Assembly: GCA_001790815.1 (NCBI GenBank)
Contig: MGDU01000025.1
Span: 1 to 51,632, forward strand
DNA: 51,632 bases
Source of the DNA: Candidatus Uhrbacteria bacterium RIFCSPHIGHO2_02_FULL_46_47
GTDB taxonomy: Bacteria > Patescibacteriota > Patescibacteriia > GWA2-47-26
Direction: 5' to 3'
In this document: positions 23,271 through 30,198 of the stretch, piece after piece
Layout: the number at the start of each line of letters is the position of its first letter
Position numbering within the stretch: the stretch's first letter is position 1
Translations under genes and position numbers: made by a program
The notes under the pieces: model-generated
Told to the model about the DNA's origin: nothing
What the model saw: the letters and a program-made list of their open reading frames with translations, nothing else
Databases searched by the model: none

Positions 23271-24512
23271 ATGTTTTACATACAGCCAAAAAAATCAAAA
23301 GTTCTTCGGCGATTCGTTACCTTGTATTCAATCCTTATCCTCATAGGAATTTCATTTTTGGGAGGATTGTATATTGGCGGGACTAAGCTGCAATCTAAAG
23401 GCGCAATCACGGAGGGTGGAAGTGTAAAAGGAAAAACAGAAGTGCCGCCGTATCTTTTGAAGGATGTGGATTTTGATTTGTTTTGGGATGTTTGGAATAC
23501 AGTAAAAGATCAATATCTTGAACAACCAGTCCTTGATACGGAGCTTTTCTATGGAGCGGTGGGAGGAATTGTCGCTTCCCTTGGCGATCCATACTCTGCC
23601 TTTCTTGATCCGGAAATGACCAGAAAATTTGCTGAAGAGCTTTCCGGAACATTTGAAGGCATTGGCGCGGAGATTGGTATCAAGCGCGATCAATTGGTAA
23701 TCATCGCGCCCTTGCCTGAAACTCCGGCAGAGCGCGCTGGACTGCGCGCCGGAGATAGAATTTTTAAGATTGATGAGAAGGATACAATTGGTATGCCGCT
23801 TGATGTGGCAGTTTCAAATATACGGGGACAAAAGGGAACAACAGTTACGCTAAAAATTTTGCGCAATGGATGGAAAGAAGCAAAAGATATTGCCATTGTG
23901 CGTGATACCATCAATGTTAAAAGTGTTACTTGGAAAGAATTGCAGGGTGGGATTGCCCATATTAAAGTCAGTTATTTTAATGAAACTACGCCATCTCTTT
24001 TTGAGGAAGCGGTTCAAGGCGTGCTTGCAAAGAATCCAAAGGGAATTATTCTTGATCTTCGCAACAATCCGGGCGGATTTTTTGAGGTTGGGATCGGTGT
24101 GGCTTCGCAATGGATTCCTGCGCAAAGTACGGTTGTGTTTCAAGAATATCAAGGCGGCCGTCGCGAAGCATTCGGAGCGCAAGGGCAAGCGCGATTTAAG
24201 GAAATTCCAACAGCGGTGCTTATCAATCAAGGTTCTGCGTCTGCTTCGGAAATTGTCGCTGGCGCGCTTCAGGATTATAAAGCCGCAACGCTTGTTGGAG
24301 AGAAAACATTTGGAAAGGGATCAGTGCAAACTTATGAACAGCTTCGCGGCGGATCTTCACTTAAATTTACCGTCGCGCATTGGCTTACCCCGCTCGGCCG
24401 GCAAATTGATAAAGAGGGGATTGCTCCGGACATTGAAGTAAAACTTACTCCGGAAGATTACGAAAATGATAAGGATCCTCAGCTTGATAAAGCGGTGGAG
24501 TTATTGAAGTGA
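23271..24512 (+). CDS. S41 family C-terminal processing protease with PDZ domain
   Basis: Membrane-anchored periplasmic-side protease of the CtpA type. One N-terminal transmembrane segment (about 17-37), then a PDZ domain (about 125-200, IIAPLPETPAERAGLRAGD), then the S41 catalytic domain. The Ser-Lys dyad is Ser324 in GSASASE and Lys349 in TFGKG, 25 residues apart as in Tsp/CtpA. 413 aa is standard. Linked to murA by one nucleotide, suggesting a cell-wall-related role. Confidence 0.96.
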   Translation: MFYIQPKKSKVLRRFVTLYSILILIGISFLGGLYIGGTKLQSKGAITEGGSVKGKTEVPPYLLKDVDFDLFWDVWNTVKDQYLEQPVLDTELFYGAVGGIVASLGDPYSAFLDPEMTRKFAEELSGTFEGIGAEIGIKRDQLVIIAPLPETPAERAGLRAGDRIFKIDEKDTIGMPLDVAVSNIRGQKGTTVTLKILRNGWKEAKDIAIVRDTINVKSVTWKELQGGIAHIKVSYFNETTPSLFEEAVQGVLAKNPKGIILDLRNNPGGFFEVGIGVASQWIPAQSTVVFQEYQGGRREAFGAQGQARFKEIPTAVLINQGSASASEIVAGALQDYKAATLVGEKTFGKGSVQTYEQLRGGSSLKFTVAHWLTPLGRQIDKEGIAPDIEVKLTPEDYENDKDPQLDKAVELLK

Positions 24513-24522
24513 ATTAGGAATT

Positions 24523-25011
24523 ATGAATCATGAATCAGGGAAAAAGCGGCGCATAGTCCGCACTGAATACAGCGCTGGCGGGATTGTGTTTCGTAAACAT
24601 CCACATGGAATTGAGATCGCATTTTTGCTAGATCCTTTTCATAAGTGGACATTTGCCAAAGGCCATATTGAGCGTGGTGAAAAACCGGATGTAGCTGGGG
24701 TACGGGAAGTTAAAGAAGAAATGGGAATTCGTAAATTAAGAGTGATGGCGCCGCTTGGACGGATTGATTGGTGGTTTCGCGAGCGGCGTGGCACAGCACA
24801 TTCTCCCAAAGGCGCGTTGGTTCATAAATTCGCCTATTATTTTTTAATGGAAGCACCGGCAGGAACAAAACTTTACCCACAAAAAAGTGAATTAATTAAA
24901 GCCGTGCGTTGGGTACCGCTTGATCAAGCGCTTAGACTTTCAAGCTATAAAGACGTGCGCCCGGTTTTGCAAAAGGCCATTGCAATGCTAAAGAGCAGGT
25001 ATGGTAATTAG
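24523..25011 (+). CDS. NUDIX hydrolase
   Basis: Hydrolase of nucleoside diphosphate derivatives, 162 aa. The NUDIX box GHIERGEKPDVAGVREVKEE followed by MGI (residues 47-69) fits G-x5-E-x7-REUxEExGU. The rest resembles diadenosine-polyphosphate hydrolase-like members (SAGGIVFRK at the start, KWTFAKG before the box), but the substrate cannot be fixed. It overlaps the riboflavin kinase gene by 11 nt. Confidence 0.94.
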   Translation: MNHESGKKRRIVRTEYSAGGIVFRKHPHGIEIAFLLDPFHKWTFAKGHIERGEKPDVAGVREVKEEMGIRKLRVMAPLGRIDWWFRERRGTAHSPKGALVHKFAYYFLMEAPAGTKLYPQKSELIKAVRWVPLDQALRLSSYKDVRPVLQKAIAMLKSRYGN

Positions 25012-25354
25012 AGGAAAGGTGGTAAATGGGTTGGGGGCTGGCAAAAAGCTGGGATATCCAACTGCAAATCTTGAATGCGGTAATGTAATGTGTCCCATGC
25101 CCGGCGTGTATGCCGCGCATGCTACCTTTGATGGTGTAACACGGGATGCCGTGGGAGTAGTGGGAGTACGCAAAGAAGATGGAAAACCACTTATTGAAGT
25201 ACTGGTGCTTGATTTTCAAGGAGATTTGTATGGTAAAGAACTGGAAGTGAAAATTTTAGATAAAATTTCTGAAATACAGCATTTTGAAAATAAAAGTGAT
25301 CTTTTGAAAAAGATTGAGAAGGATATAAAAGAGGCAAAGAAATACTTCGCATAG
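25001..25354 (+). CDS. Stand-alone riboflavin kinase domain
   Basis: Phosphorylates riboflavin to FMN. The 117-aa protein corresponds to the C-terminal domain of bifunctional RibF: GKKLGYPTANL is the ATP/Mg motif, and MPGVYAAHATFDG and IEVLVLDFQGDLYGKELEV complete the beta-barrel. The FAD synthetase half is missing, so FAD must come from another gene. Followed at TAG-T-ATG by riboflavin synthase. Confidence 0.93.
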   Translation: MVIRGKVVNGLGAGKKLGYPTANLECGNVMCPMPGVYAAHATFDGVTRDAVGVVGVRKEDGKPLIEVLVLDFQGDLYGKELEVKILDKISEIQHFENKSDLLKKIEKDIKEAKKYFA

Positions 25355-25355
25355 T

Positions 25356-26108
25356 ATGTTTACTGGGATTATTCAAGCAACAGGCACAGTTGTTAAAACA
25401 CAAAAGACGAAACATGGACGATTTATCAAAATTAAAACCGATCCAAAAATTGCGCGAACAATTCCAGAAGGGGGAAGCGTGGCGATTGATGGAGTGTGTC
25501 TGACATCGTTAGGTAGTCGCAGGCTTCAGCCTGCGCAATATAAGGAACGCAAGCTAAAGCTTGCGCCTACCCGTCATAGTGAGTTGCTTACCTTTGAGTT
25601 GATGGATTCCACGCTCAAGCGCACTACACTTGGCGCGCGCAAAGTAGGGGATCGTGTAAATGTTGAGCCAGCCCTGACTATGGGACAGCCGCTTGGGGGA
25701 CATTTTATTTCTGGACATGTAGATGGAATGGGTGTTGTGCGAAAAATCAGCACGCGCTGGCATACCCGGTATATGGTGATTGATGTGCCACGCGCACTCA
25801 CGCGCTACCTTGTACCGCAGGGTTCGGTGGTGGTTAATGGAGTGAGTTTAACTATCGTAGAAGCGAAACCCCCACTTAATCTCCCCCTCACCCCAACCCC
25901 TCTCCCTCAGGGAGAGGGCAGGGTGAGGGAAAAGTGGGAGAAAGAGGGGGTGGGGTGGTTTTCAGTGGCGCTTACCTCCTATACGCTGAAACATACGAAT
26001 TTAGCGGAATTGAAAAAAGCCGACCGTGTTAATATAGAGGTAGATATGCTGGCGAAATATATGTTACAATTTTTAAATAATTATGAAATACGCAATCATC
26101 GTCGCTGA
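25356..26108 (+). CDS. ribE: Riboflavin synthase alpha chain
   Basis: Dismutates two 6,7-dimethyl-8-ribityllumazine molecules to riboflavin. MFTGIIQATGTV and GHFISGHVDGMG mark the two lumazine-binding barrel repeats. Two in-frame palindromic insertions are visible. At 25512-25570 lies a double palindrome with GCAGGCTTCAGCCTGC and GCAAGCTAAAGCTTGC (SRRLQPAQYKERKLKLAP). At 25883-25929 lies a CTCACCC element (LTPTPLPQGEGRVRE). The first falls near VCLTSL in barrel 1, the second in barrel 2, so tolerance depends on loop position. It overlaps ribH by 26 nt. Confidence 0.95.
   Translation: MFTGIIQATGTVVKTQKTKHGRFIKIKTDPKIARTIPEGGSVAIDGVCLTSLGSRRLQPAQYKERKLKLAPTRHSELLTFELMDSTLKRTTLGARKVGDRVNVEPALTMGQPLGGHFISGHVDGMGVVRKISTRWHTRYMVIDVPRALTRYLVPQGSVVVNGVSLTIVEAKPPLNLPLTPTPLPQGEGRVREKWEKEGVGWFSVALTSYTLKHTNLAELKKADRVNIEVDMLAKYMLQFLNNYEIRNHRR
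25512..25570. repeat. Double palindrome in frame in ribE
   Basis: GTCGCAGGCTTCAGCCTGCG and GCAAGCTAAAGCTTGC hairpins, enclosed by GTAG/CTAC; about 19 residues added. Confidence 0.88.
25883..25929. repeat. CTCACCC palindromic element, in frame (ribE)
   Basis: Nearly the same unit as at 5620-5665, giving LTPTPLPQGEGRVR. Confidence 0.93.
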
Positions 26109-26502
26109 GTTTAATAAAGAAATTACGGATGGACTGCTTAAGGGCACGCTCAAGGCATTTAAAGAAGCGCATGTTAAGCAATCACAGCTCAAGATTGTGC
26201 ATGTGCCTGGCACTTGGGAAATTCCATTTGCCGCGCACATGCTCGGCCGTACAAAAAAGTATGCCGCGATCGTAACGCTTGGCGCTGTGATTAAAGGTGA
26301 AACAACCCATGACTTCTGGATTAATCACGCGGTTTTTCCCGCGCTTCAGGAGATTGTTGAAGAATATATGATTCCGGTAACACTTGGCATTATTACATGC
26401 AACAGCGAAGAGCAAGCCATTGCGCGCAGCCGTAACAACAAAGAAAATCGGGGCTATGTGGCGGCCAAAGCCGCGATCGCAATGAGTCACCTTGTTCTAT
26501 GA
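26083..26502 (+). CDS. ribH: 6,7-dimethyl-8-ribityllumazine synthase
   Basis: Condenses the pyrimidine precursor with dihydroxybutanone phosphate. AEFNKEITDGLLKGTLKAF, VPGTWEIPFAAHML and ALGAVIKGETTHDFW-type motifs are present (here LGAVIKGETTHDFWI). 139 aa is slightly shorter than usual. The start overlaps ribE by 26 nt, and the stop overlaps the next gene by 4 nt (ATGA). With ribE and riboflavin kinase it gives the end of the pathway; ribA, ribB and ribD are not in this window. Confidence 0.95.
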   Translation: MKYAIIVAEFNKEITDGLLKGTLKAFKEAHVKQSQLKIVHVPGTWEIPFAAHMLGRTKKYAAIVTLGAVIKGETTHDFWINHAVFPALQEIVEEYMIPVTLGIITCNSEEQAIARSRNNKENRGYVAAKAAIAMSHLVL

Positions 26503-27518
26503 GGCATATACGTCCAATTTGGTTTGGCATATTGCTTGTGGCACTTGTCTATGCAGTTGCTGTGCGTTTTGCGGAATTGCAGCAAATTTTTGCGTTATTT
26601 CAGCGCGCGGAGTTTGCATGGGTCGTTGTGGCAGTAATCTTGCAGGTCGGAACCTATATTGCCTCAGCTTCAACCTACCGTGATATTTTGAGAACGCTTG
26701 ATTTTCATGTGCGACATGGAGTAATGGTGCGTTTGTATCTGGCGATGACATTTTTAACGCACATGCTTCCGGTTGGCGGATTTTCCGGCTCAGTATATTT
26801 TACAAAAGCACTCAAACGTCTGGGACTTCCGGAAGGGCAAGGCGTTGCCGCCGCCCTTATCAGCATTATTACCGGCTATCTTGCATTTTTTATTTTGCTC
26901 ATTGGCGGAGTATTTTATCTTTCATTTACTCATCCGGGGCAATATGTACGACTTACTGAAGTAATTGCTGTTCTAAGTATAATTATTGTATTTTTTATTG
27001 TGGTGGATCGACTGGTGGTGTATCGCGAAAAGGTGACGCATTTTTTTGAATATATGCTTAAAGCGGTTAATGCGAAAAAACGCCGGTTTTTGCTTTTTGA
27101 TAGATTTTCAACTTTTATGGATGACCTAGGTGAGGGGCGCGCGATGTTTTTGCGATCCAAACGAAAATTTATCGCGCCTACGCTATACCAGCTTGGCGTT
27201 CTTTTGCTTGACGCGCTTACAATTTTTGTAATTTTTCTGGCATTTGGGGAGCGCGCGATGTTTGCGGCAATCATTGTATCATATGTGCTGGCGCGATTTT
27301 TTGGCGCGATTTCATTTTTGCCCGGCGGACTTGGCTCATTTGAAGTGGCGCAAATTGTAACTATGAAGGCCCTGGGTATTCCGCTTGCCACCGCCACAGT
27401 TGTTACTTTATTTTTCCGCCTATTCTCCTTTTGGCTCCCGACTCCTATCGGTCTTTACTTCTATCGTAAGTTAGAGCACAATGATGTTATCTACAAAGAT
27501 GTAGTCGCCGGTCTTTAG
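26499..27518 (+). CDS. Flippase-like integral membrane protein (YbhN/LPG synthase TM family)
   Basis: A 339-aa protein with about 8 hydrophobic segments, typical of the UPF0104/lysylphosphatidylglycerol synthase transmembrane family. LTHMLPVGGFSGSVYFTKALKRLG and the later ISFLPGGLGSFEVAQIV are the two internal signature loops. Proposed roles are lipid or lipid-linked glycan flipping. The last codons and the TAG stop lie inside a GCCGGTCTTTAGCCGGC palindrome, so the repeat sets its C-terminus (DVVAGL). Confidence 0.85.
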   Translation: MRHIRPIWFGILLVALVYAVAVRFAELQQIFALFQRAEFAWVVVAVILQVGTYIASASTYRDILRTLDFHVRHGVMVRLYLAMTFLTHMLPVGGFSGSVYFTKALKRLGLPEGQGVAAALISIITGYLAFFILLIGGVFYLSFTHPGQYVRLTEVIAVLSIIIVFFIVVDRLVVYREKVTHFFEYMLKAVNAKKRRFLLFDRFSTFMDDLGEGRAMFLRSKRKFIAPTLYQLGVLLLDALTIFVIFLAFGERAMFAAIIVSYVLARFFGAISFLPGGLGSFEVAQIVTMKALGIPLATATVVTLFFRLFSFWLPTPIGLYFYRKLEHNDVIYKDVVAGL

Positions 27519-27592
27519 CCGGCGTATTTTGCAGCTCCGACGCTTTAGGTCGGAGTCCGACTGAAACGTCGGACCTAAAGAGCTGTGGCTAC
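27503..27592. repeat. Palindrome cluster between the flippase and dikinase genes
   Basis: GTCGCCGGTCTTTAGCCGGCG (27503-27523) plus CTCCGACGCTTTAGGTCGGAG and GTCCGACTGAAACGTCGGAC hairpins. No gene. It lies directly before the accessory locus. Confidence 0.88.
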
Positions 27593-27600
27593 AATTAATT

Positions 27601-28761
27601 ATGCAACATATTAAATTTTTCAAAGACCTATCTAAGCGTGACGTCGGGATTGCCGGAGGCAAGGGCGCGTCACTCGGAGAGATGACGCGAGCCGGGATTG
27701 CTGTGCCGCTGGGGTTTGTGGTAACCGCCAGCGCGTTTGATCGGTTTTTGCAGGAGACCAATTTAAAAGCCGAGATTGATTCAATCGTGCACGAGCTCAA
27801 TTATAAAGATATCCATCGCGTTGAACATGCCTCTGAAACTATTCGCGATTTGATCCACGACGAGCGCATGCCCAAGGATTTGCAGGTGGAGATTTTGGAG
27901 GCGTATCACAAACTTGCCGCGCGCCCCTCACCCCGACCCTCTCCCCCTCCAGAGGCGGGCAGGCGCGGGAGAGGGGGTTTGAGCACGTCTCCTCTCCCTA
28001 AGGGAGAGGGTGGCCGTAGGTCGGGTGAGGGATTTCTCGTGGCCGTGCGTTCCTCCGCAACCGCTGAAGATTCCAGCCAAGCATCATGGGCAGGGGAGTT
28101 AGAGTCGTATTTAAACACCACGGAAAAAGTTCTGCTGGGCAATGTGAAACAATGTTGGTCATCGCTTTTCACACCACGAGCGCTGGTATATCGCAATGAA
28201 AAAGGCATGCACAAAGCGCATGTTTCCGTAGCAGTGGTGGTGCAAAAAATGGTGCAGTCAGAAATTGCCGGCGTGTGTTTTACTGTGCACCCAGTTACCA
28301 AAGATCGCCATCAAATGATTATTGAGGCCTGCTGGGGGCTGGGCGAAGCCCTTGTAGGTGGGCAAGTAACGCCCGATGCTTATGTCATAGACAAACGCGA
28401 CTGGAGTTTGATTGATGTCAGCGTATCCGAACAAAAAAAGATGATTACGCGCCGTGGTGTTCCTCCCCTTAGGGTAAGGGGAGGTAGGGAGGGGTTACGT
28501 TCTGCGATTCGCGCGAATCGCAGAACGATACAGTCTCCTAGTCGCACGACTAGGAGACTATCTGATGGCGGCGGAACGCGTGAGGTGGTCGTTCCAGATA
28601 AATTTCTGCATCGCCAAAAACTTGATGGCCGACAAATCGTGGAGCTTGCCAAACTCTGCGCCAAGATTGAAACCCACTACAAATTCCCCTGTGACATTGA
28701 GTGGGCATTGGAAAGTGGGAAGTTCTATATTGTACAAAGTCGGCCAATTACGACGTTGTAA
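27601..28761 (+). CDS. ATP-binding half of a PEP-synthase/dikinase-type enzyme
   Basis: A 386-aa protein equal to the N-terminal ATP-grasp module of PEP synthase, PPDK or rifampin phosphotransferase. GIAGGKGASLGEMTRAGIAVP (near residue 20), VAVRSSATAEDSSQASWAG and the C-terminal DIEWALESGKFYIVQSRPIT are classical. It stops right after QSRPITTL, where the phosphohistidine domain would begin, and the next gene starts 3 nt later, so this is a clean domain end. Two repeat blocks are in frame: 27924-28031 (PSPRPSPPPEAGRRGRGG and on) and 28461-28560 (PPLRVRGGREGLRS and on). It may phosphorylate histidines of the separate swivel proteins downstream; that is inference. Confidence 0.9.
   Translation: MQHIKFFKDLSKRDVGIAGGKGASLGEMTRAGIAVPLGFVVTASAFDRFLQETNLKAEIDSIVHELNYKDIHRVEHASETIRDLIHDERMPKDLQVEILEAYHKLAARPSPRPSPPPEAGRRGRGGLSTSPLPKGEGGRRSGEGFLVAVRSSATAEDSSQASWAGELESYLNTTEKVLLGNVKQCWSSLFTPRALVYRNEKGMHKAHVSVAVVVQKMVQSEIAGVCFTVHPVTKDRHQMIIEACWGLGEALVGGQVTPDAYVIDKRDWSLIDVSVSEQKKMITRRGVPPLRVRGGREGLRSAIRANRRTIQSPSRTTRRLSDGGGTREVVVPDKFLHRQKLDGRQIVELAKLCAKIETHYKFPCDIEWALESGKFYIVQSRPITTL
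27924..28031. repeat. CTCACCC palindromic element, in frame (dikinase ATP module)
   Basis: Composite: CCCTCACCCCGACCCTCTCC, a CCAGAGGCGGGCAGGCG-type insert, then CTCTCCCTAAGGGAGAG and CGGGTGAGGG. About 36 residues inserted just before the conserved VAVRSSATAEDS. Confidence 0.93.
28461..28560. repeat. Three palindromes in tandem, in frame (dikinase ATP module)
   Basis: CCTCCCC/GGGGAGG hairpin; then TTCTGCGATTCGCG/CGCGAATCGCAGAA; then AGTCTCCTAGTCG/CGACTAGGAGACT. All three are translated. Confidence 0.92.
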
Positions 28762-28764
28762 AAT

Positions 28765-29283
28765 ATGTTTAAAGAATTTGTGCGCGGAAAGACGATCGTA
28801 TTTATTGACGCCTCCAACATTTACCATTCGCAAAAGACATTGGAATGGAGGATTGATTTACAGAAGTTGATTGAACTTTTGCATCGCGAGGTCGATTTTT
28901 TCAGCGCGTATTATTATCTTGCGTATGATCCGGAAAATAGCGCCCAGCGGAAGTTTATAGATTTTTTAGAGATTATTGGATATCAAGTTCGAAAGAAACC
29001 GATTAAGTTTATTAAAGATGATGATGATGAACGCGGTGGCTACCATAAAGGCAATCTTGATGTGGATCTGGTAATTGATGCGCTTCACAATCGCGATTTA
29101 TACGAATCGGTGATTCTTTTTTCCGGTGATAGTGATTTTGAGTCACTGATCAAGTATTTGAAAAGTTTTAGGAAACAATGTATTGTAGTTTCAACAAAGG
29201 GGCACATTTCCATTGAGCTCATTAAGCAAGCGAAGTTCATTGATCTCAAGAAGTGTAGAGAGATGTTGGAACTCCAAAAATAA
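28765..29283 (+). CDS. NYN/LabA-like PIN-fold protein
   Basis: A 172-aa protein of the NYN (DUF88/LabA) group, predicted metal-dependent RNases. TIVFIDASNIYHSQ carries the first Asp/Asn motif, KGNLDVDLVIDALH the middle acidic motif, and SVILFSGDSDFESLIKYLK the third; IVVSTKGHISIELIKQA closes the fold. All acidic positions are kept. It starts 3 nt after the dikinase ATP module and is surely co-transcribed. A hairpin terminator follows. A related but distinct NYN gene lies at 31729. Confidence 0.9.
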   Translation: MFKEFVRGKTIVFIDASNIYHSQKTLEWRIDLQKLIELLHREVDFFSAYYYLAYDPENSAQRKFIDFLEIIGYQVRKKPIKFIKDDDDERGGYHKGNLDVDLVIDALHNRDLYESVILFSGDSDFESLIKYLKSFRKQCIVVSTKGHISIELIKQAKFIDLKKCREMLELQK

Positions 29284-29287
29284 CAAT

Positions 29288-29315
29288 TTCCACCCCTTGC
29301 GGGGTGGAAGGTTTT
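29288..29315 (+). terminator. Intrinsic terminator after the NYN gene
   Basis: TTCCACCCC-TTGC-GGGGTGGAA stem followed by GGTTTTGG. Ends the ATP-module and NYN transcript. Confidence 0.75.
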
Positions 29316-29355
29316 GGTTCCGCCATACCGTAGTATGACAATACTAGAATAACAC

Positions 29356-29584
29356 ATGGTCCGTATATGTCAAGCGGGGGTATATCCACAGCAAAAGTTT
29401 AACGATCGTCAAATCGTGGAGCTGGCCAAACTTTGTGCAAAAATTGAAACGCATTACAAATTCCCGTGCGATATAGAGTGGGCGCTGGAGCGCGGCAAAT
29501 TCTACATCGTCCAAAGTCGGCCGATTACGACGCTTTGATGGCGAGCTGGTGGATGCGACGCGGGGAGTGGTGCGGAAAATTTGA
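29356..29584 (+). pseudogene. Remnant: dikinase ATP-module tail joined to a swivel-domain tail
   Basis: Codons at 29390-29535 read QKFNDRQIVELAKLCAKIET and on to QSRPITTL, matching the last 50 residues of the protein at 27601. A TGA follows, and overlapping it in another frame comes DGELVDATRGVVRKI and stop (29537-29584), which is the C-terminus of a phosphohistidine swivel protein. Everything between has been lost. The first part is clearly diverged from 28602-28761 at DNA level, so it is an old paralogue, not a fresh copy. It implies that a second ATP module and a swivel gene once lay here, or were one fused gene. Confidence 0.85.
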
Positions 29585-29610
29585 CACAATTTGTAATAGC
29601 ATGATATTAT
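29581..29610 (+). promoter_or_regulatory. Leaderless promoter of the first PIN toxin-antitoxin module
   Basis: TTGACA (29581-29586), 18-nt spacer, TATTAT (29605-29610), ATG after 9 nt. The -35 box overlaps the TGA stop of the swivel remnant. Confidence 0.82.
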
Positions 29611-29619
29611 TATCATTGT

Positions 29620-29874
29620 ATGCAGAATACACAAGCAACCATTACTATTTCCCATCGGCTTGCGGAAGAGCTGGACCGTGCGGCAAAACAGGCAGGAAAG
29701 GACCAAGAAACATTTCTCCATGAACTCATTCACCGCCTTACACGCGATCATTCAGATCGCGCAAGGCATTGGAGTGAGGCAATTGCCATACAAAATAAAA
29801 TTAAGGCCAGTGCACAAGCTGGCAGTATTGTTGAATTTATTCGCCGTATGCGTGATACACGGTATGGCCGATAA
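29620..29874 (+). CDS. Ribbon-helix-helix-type antitoxin
   Basis: An 84-aa protein. ATITISHRLAEELDRAAKQAG gives the N-terminal beta strand and first helix of a ribbon-helix-helix fold; a basic helical tail follows (DRARHWSEAIAIQNKIKA, IRRMRDTRYGR). Such antitoxins bind their own promoter. It overlaps the PIN-domain ORF by 11 nt, the usual antitoxin-toxin coupling. Expressed from a leaderless-type promoter. Confidence 0.78.
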   Translation: MQNTQATITISHRLAEELDRAAKQAGKDQETFLHELIHRLTRDHSDRARHWSEAIAIQNKIKASAQAGSIVEFIRRMRDTRYGR

Positions 29875-30058
29875 AAGTTATGTCGTTGATACATCAGCCA
29901 TTGGCGCTTGGTTTATACAAGATGAATTTTCTCCAGGCGCCGAGCGCTTGAGAGACGCAATTTCAGCCGGACAAGTACAGATGTATTGTCCGGATTTTCT
30001 TCTTTTAGAGCTGGCCAATCTTCTTATCTTCAAACGCATTGACCGTCTTAATGTCTGA
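29864..30058 (+). pseudogene. Truncated PIN-domain toxin (VapC-like)
   Basis: A 64-aa ORF. KSYVVDTSAIGAWFIQDEFSPGAERL contains the first catalytic Asp of PIN RNases, and CPDFLLLELANLLIF the conserved Glu region. It stops where about 65 more residues (the third and fourth acidic positions) are expected, so it is probably inactive as a nuclease. The antitoxin may still be made. Confidence 0.8.
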
Positions 30059-30197
30059 AGAGGCGCGATTTCGAGGATTAATTCACGAGAAGGAAGTTCG
30101 TGATCTTATCGCCAAAGTAGGATTTTCTGAAAGTGAATGGATAGTCCTGGATAAGGACATTTGCCAAAACATGCCCATTATCAAATTGAGAAAATAA
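30051..30197 (+). CDS. Short ORF, possible detached C-terminal fragment
   Basis: ATG within the stop of the truncated PIN ORF; 48 aa, reading MSEEARFRGLIHEKEVRDLI and then AKVGFSESEWIVLDKDICQN and on. I do not recognise it. It ends 1 nt before the next gene start. It does not look like the missing PIN C-terminus because no D-x-D pattern is visible. Confidence 0.35.
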   Translation: MSEEARFRGLIHEKEVRDLIAKVGFSESEWIVLDKDICQNMPIIKLRK

Positions 30198-30198
30198 A

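Noticed and set aside
27601-28761. Full phosphoenolpyruvate synthase
   Set aside because: Only the ATP-binding module is present; there is no phosphohistidine or PEP-binding domain in this ORF.
29356-29538. 60-aa ORF as an independent small gene
   Set aside because: Its residues match the C-terminus of the dikinase ATP module, and a swivel tail follows directly; it is a remnant.
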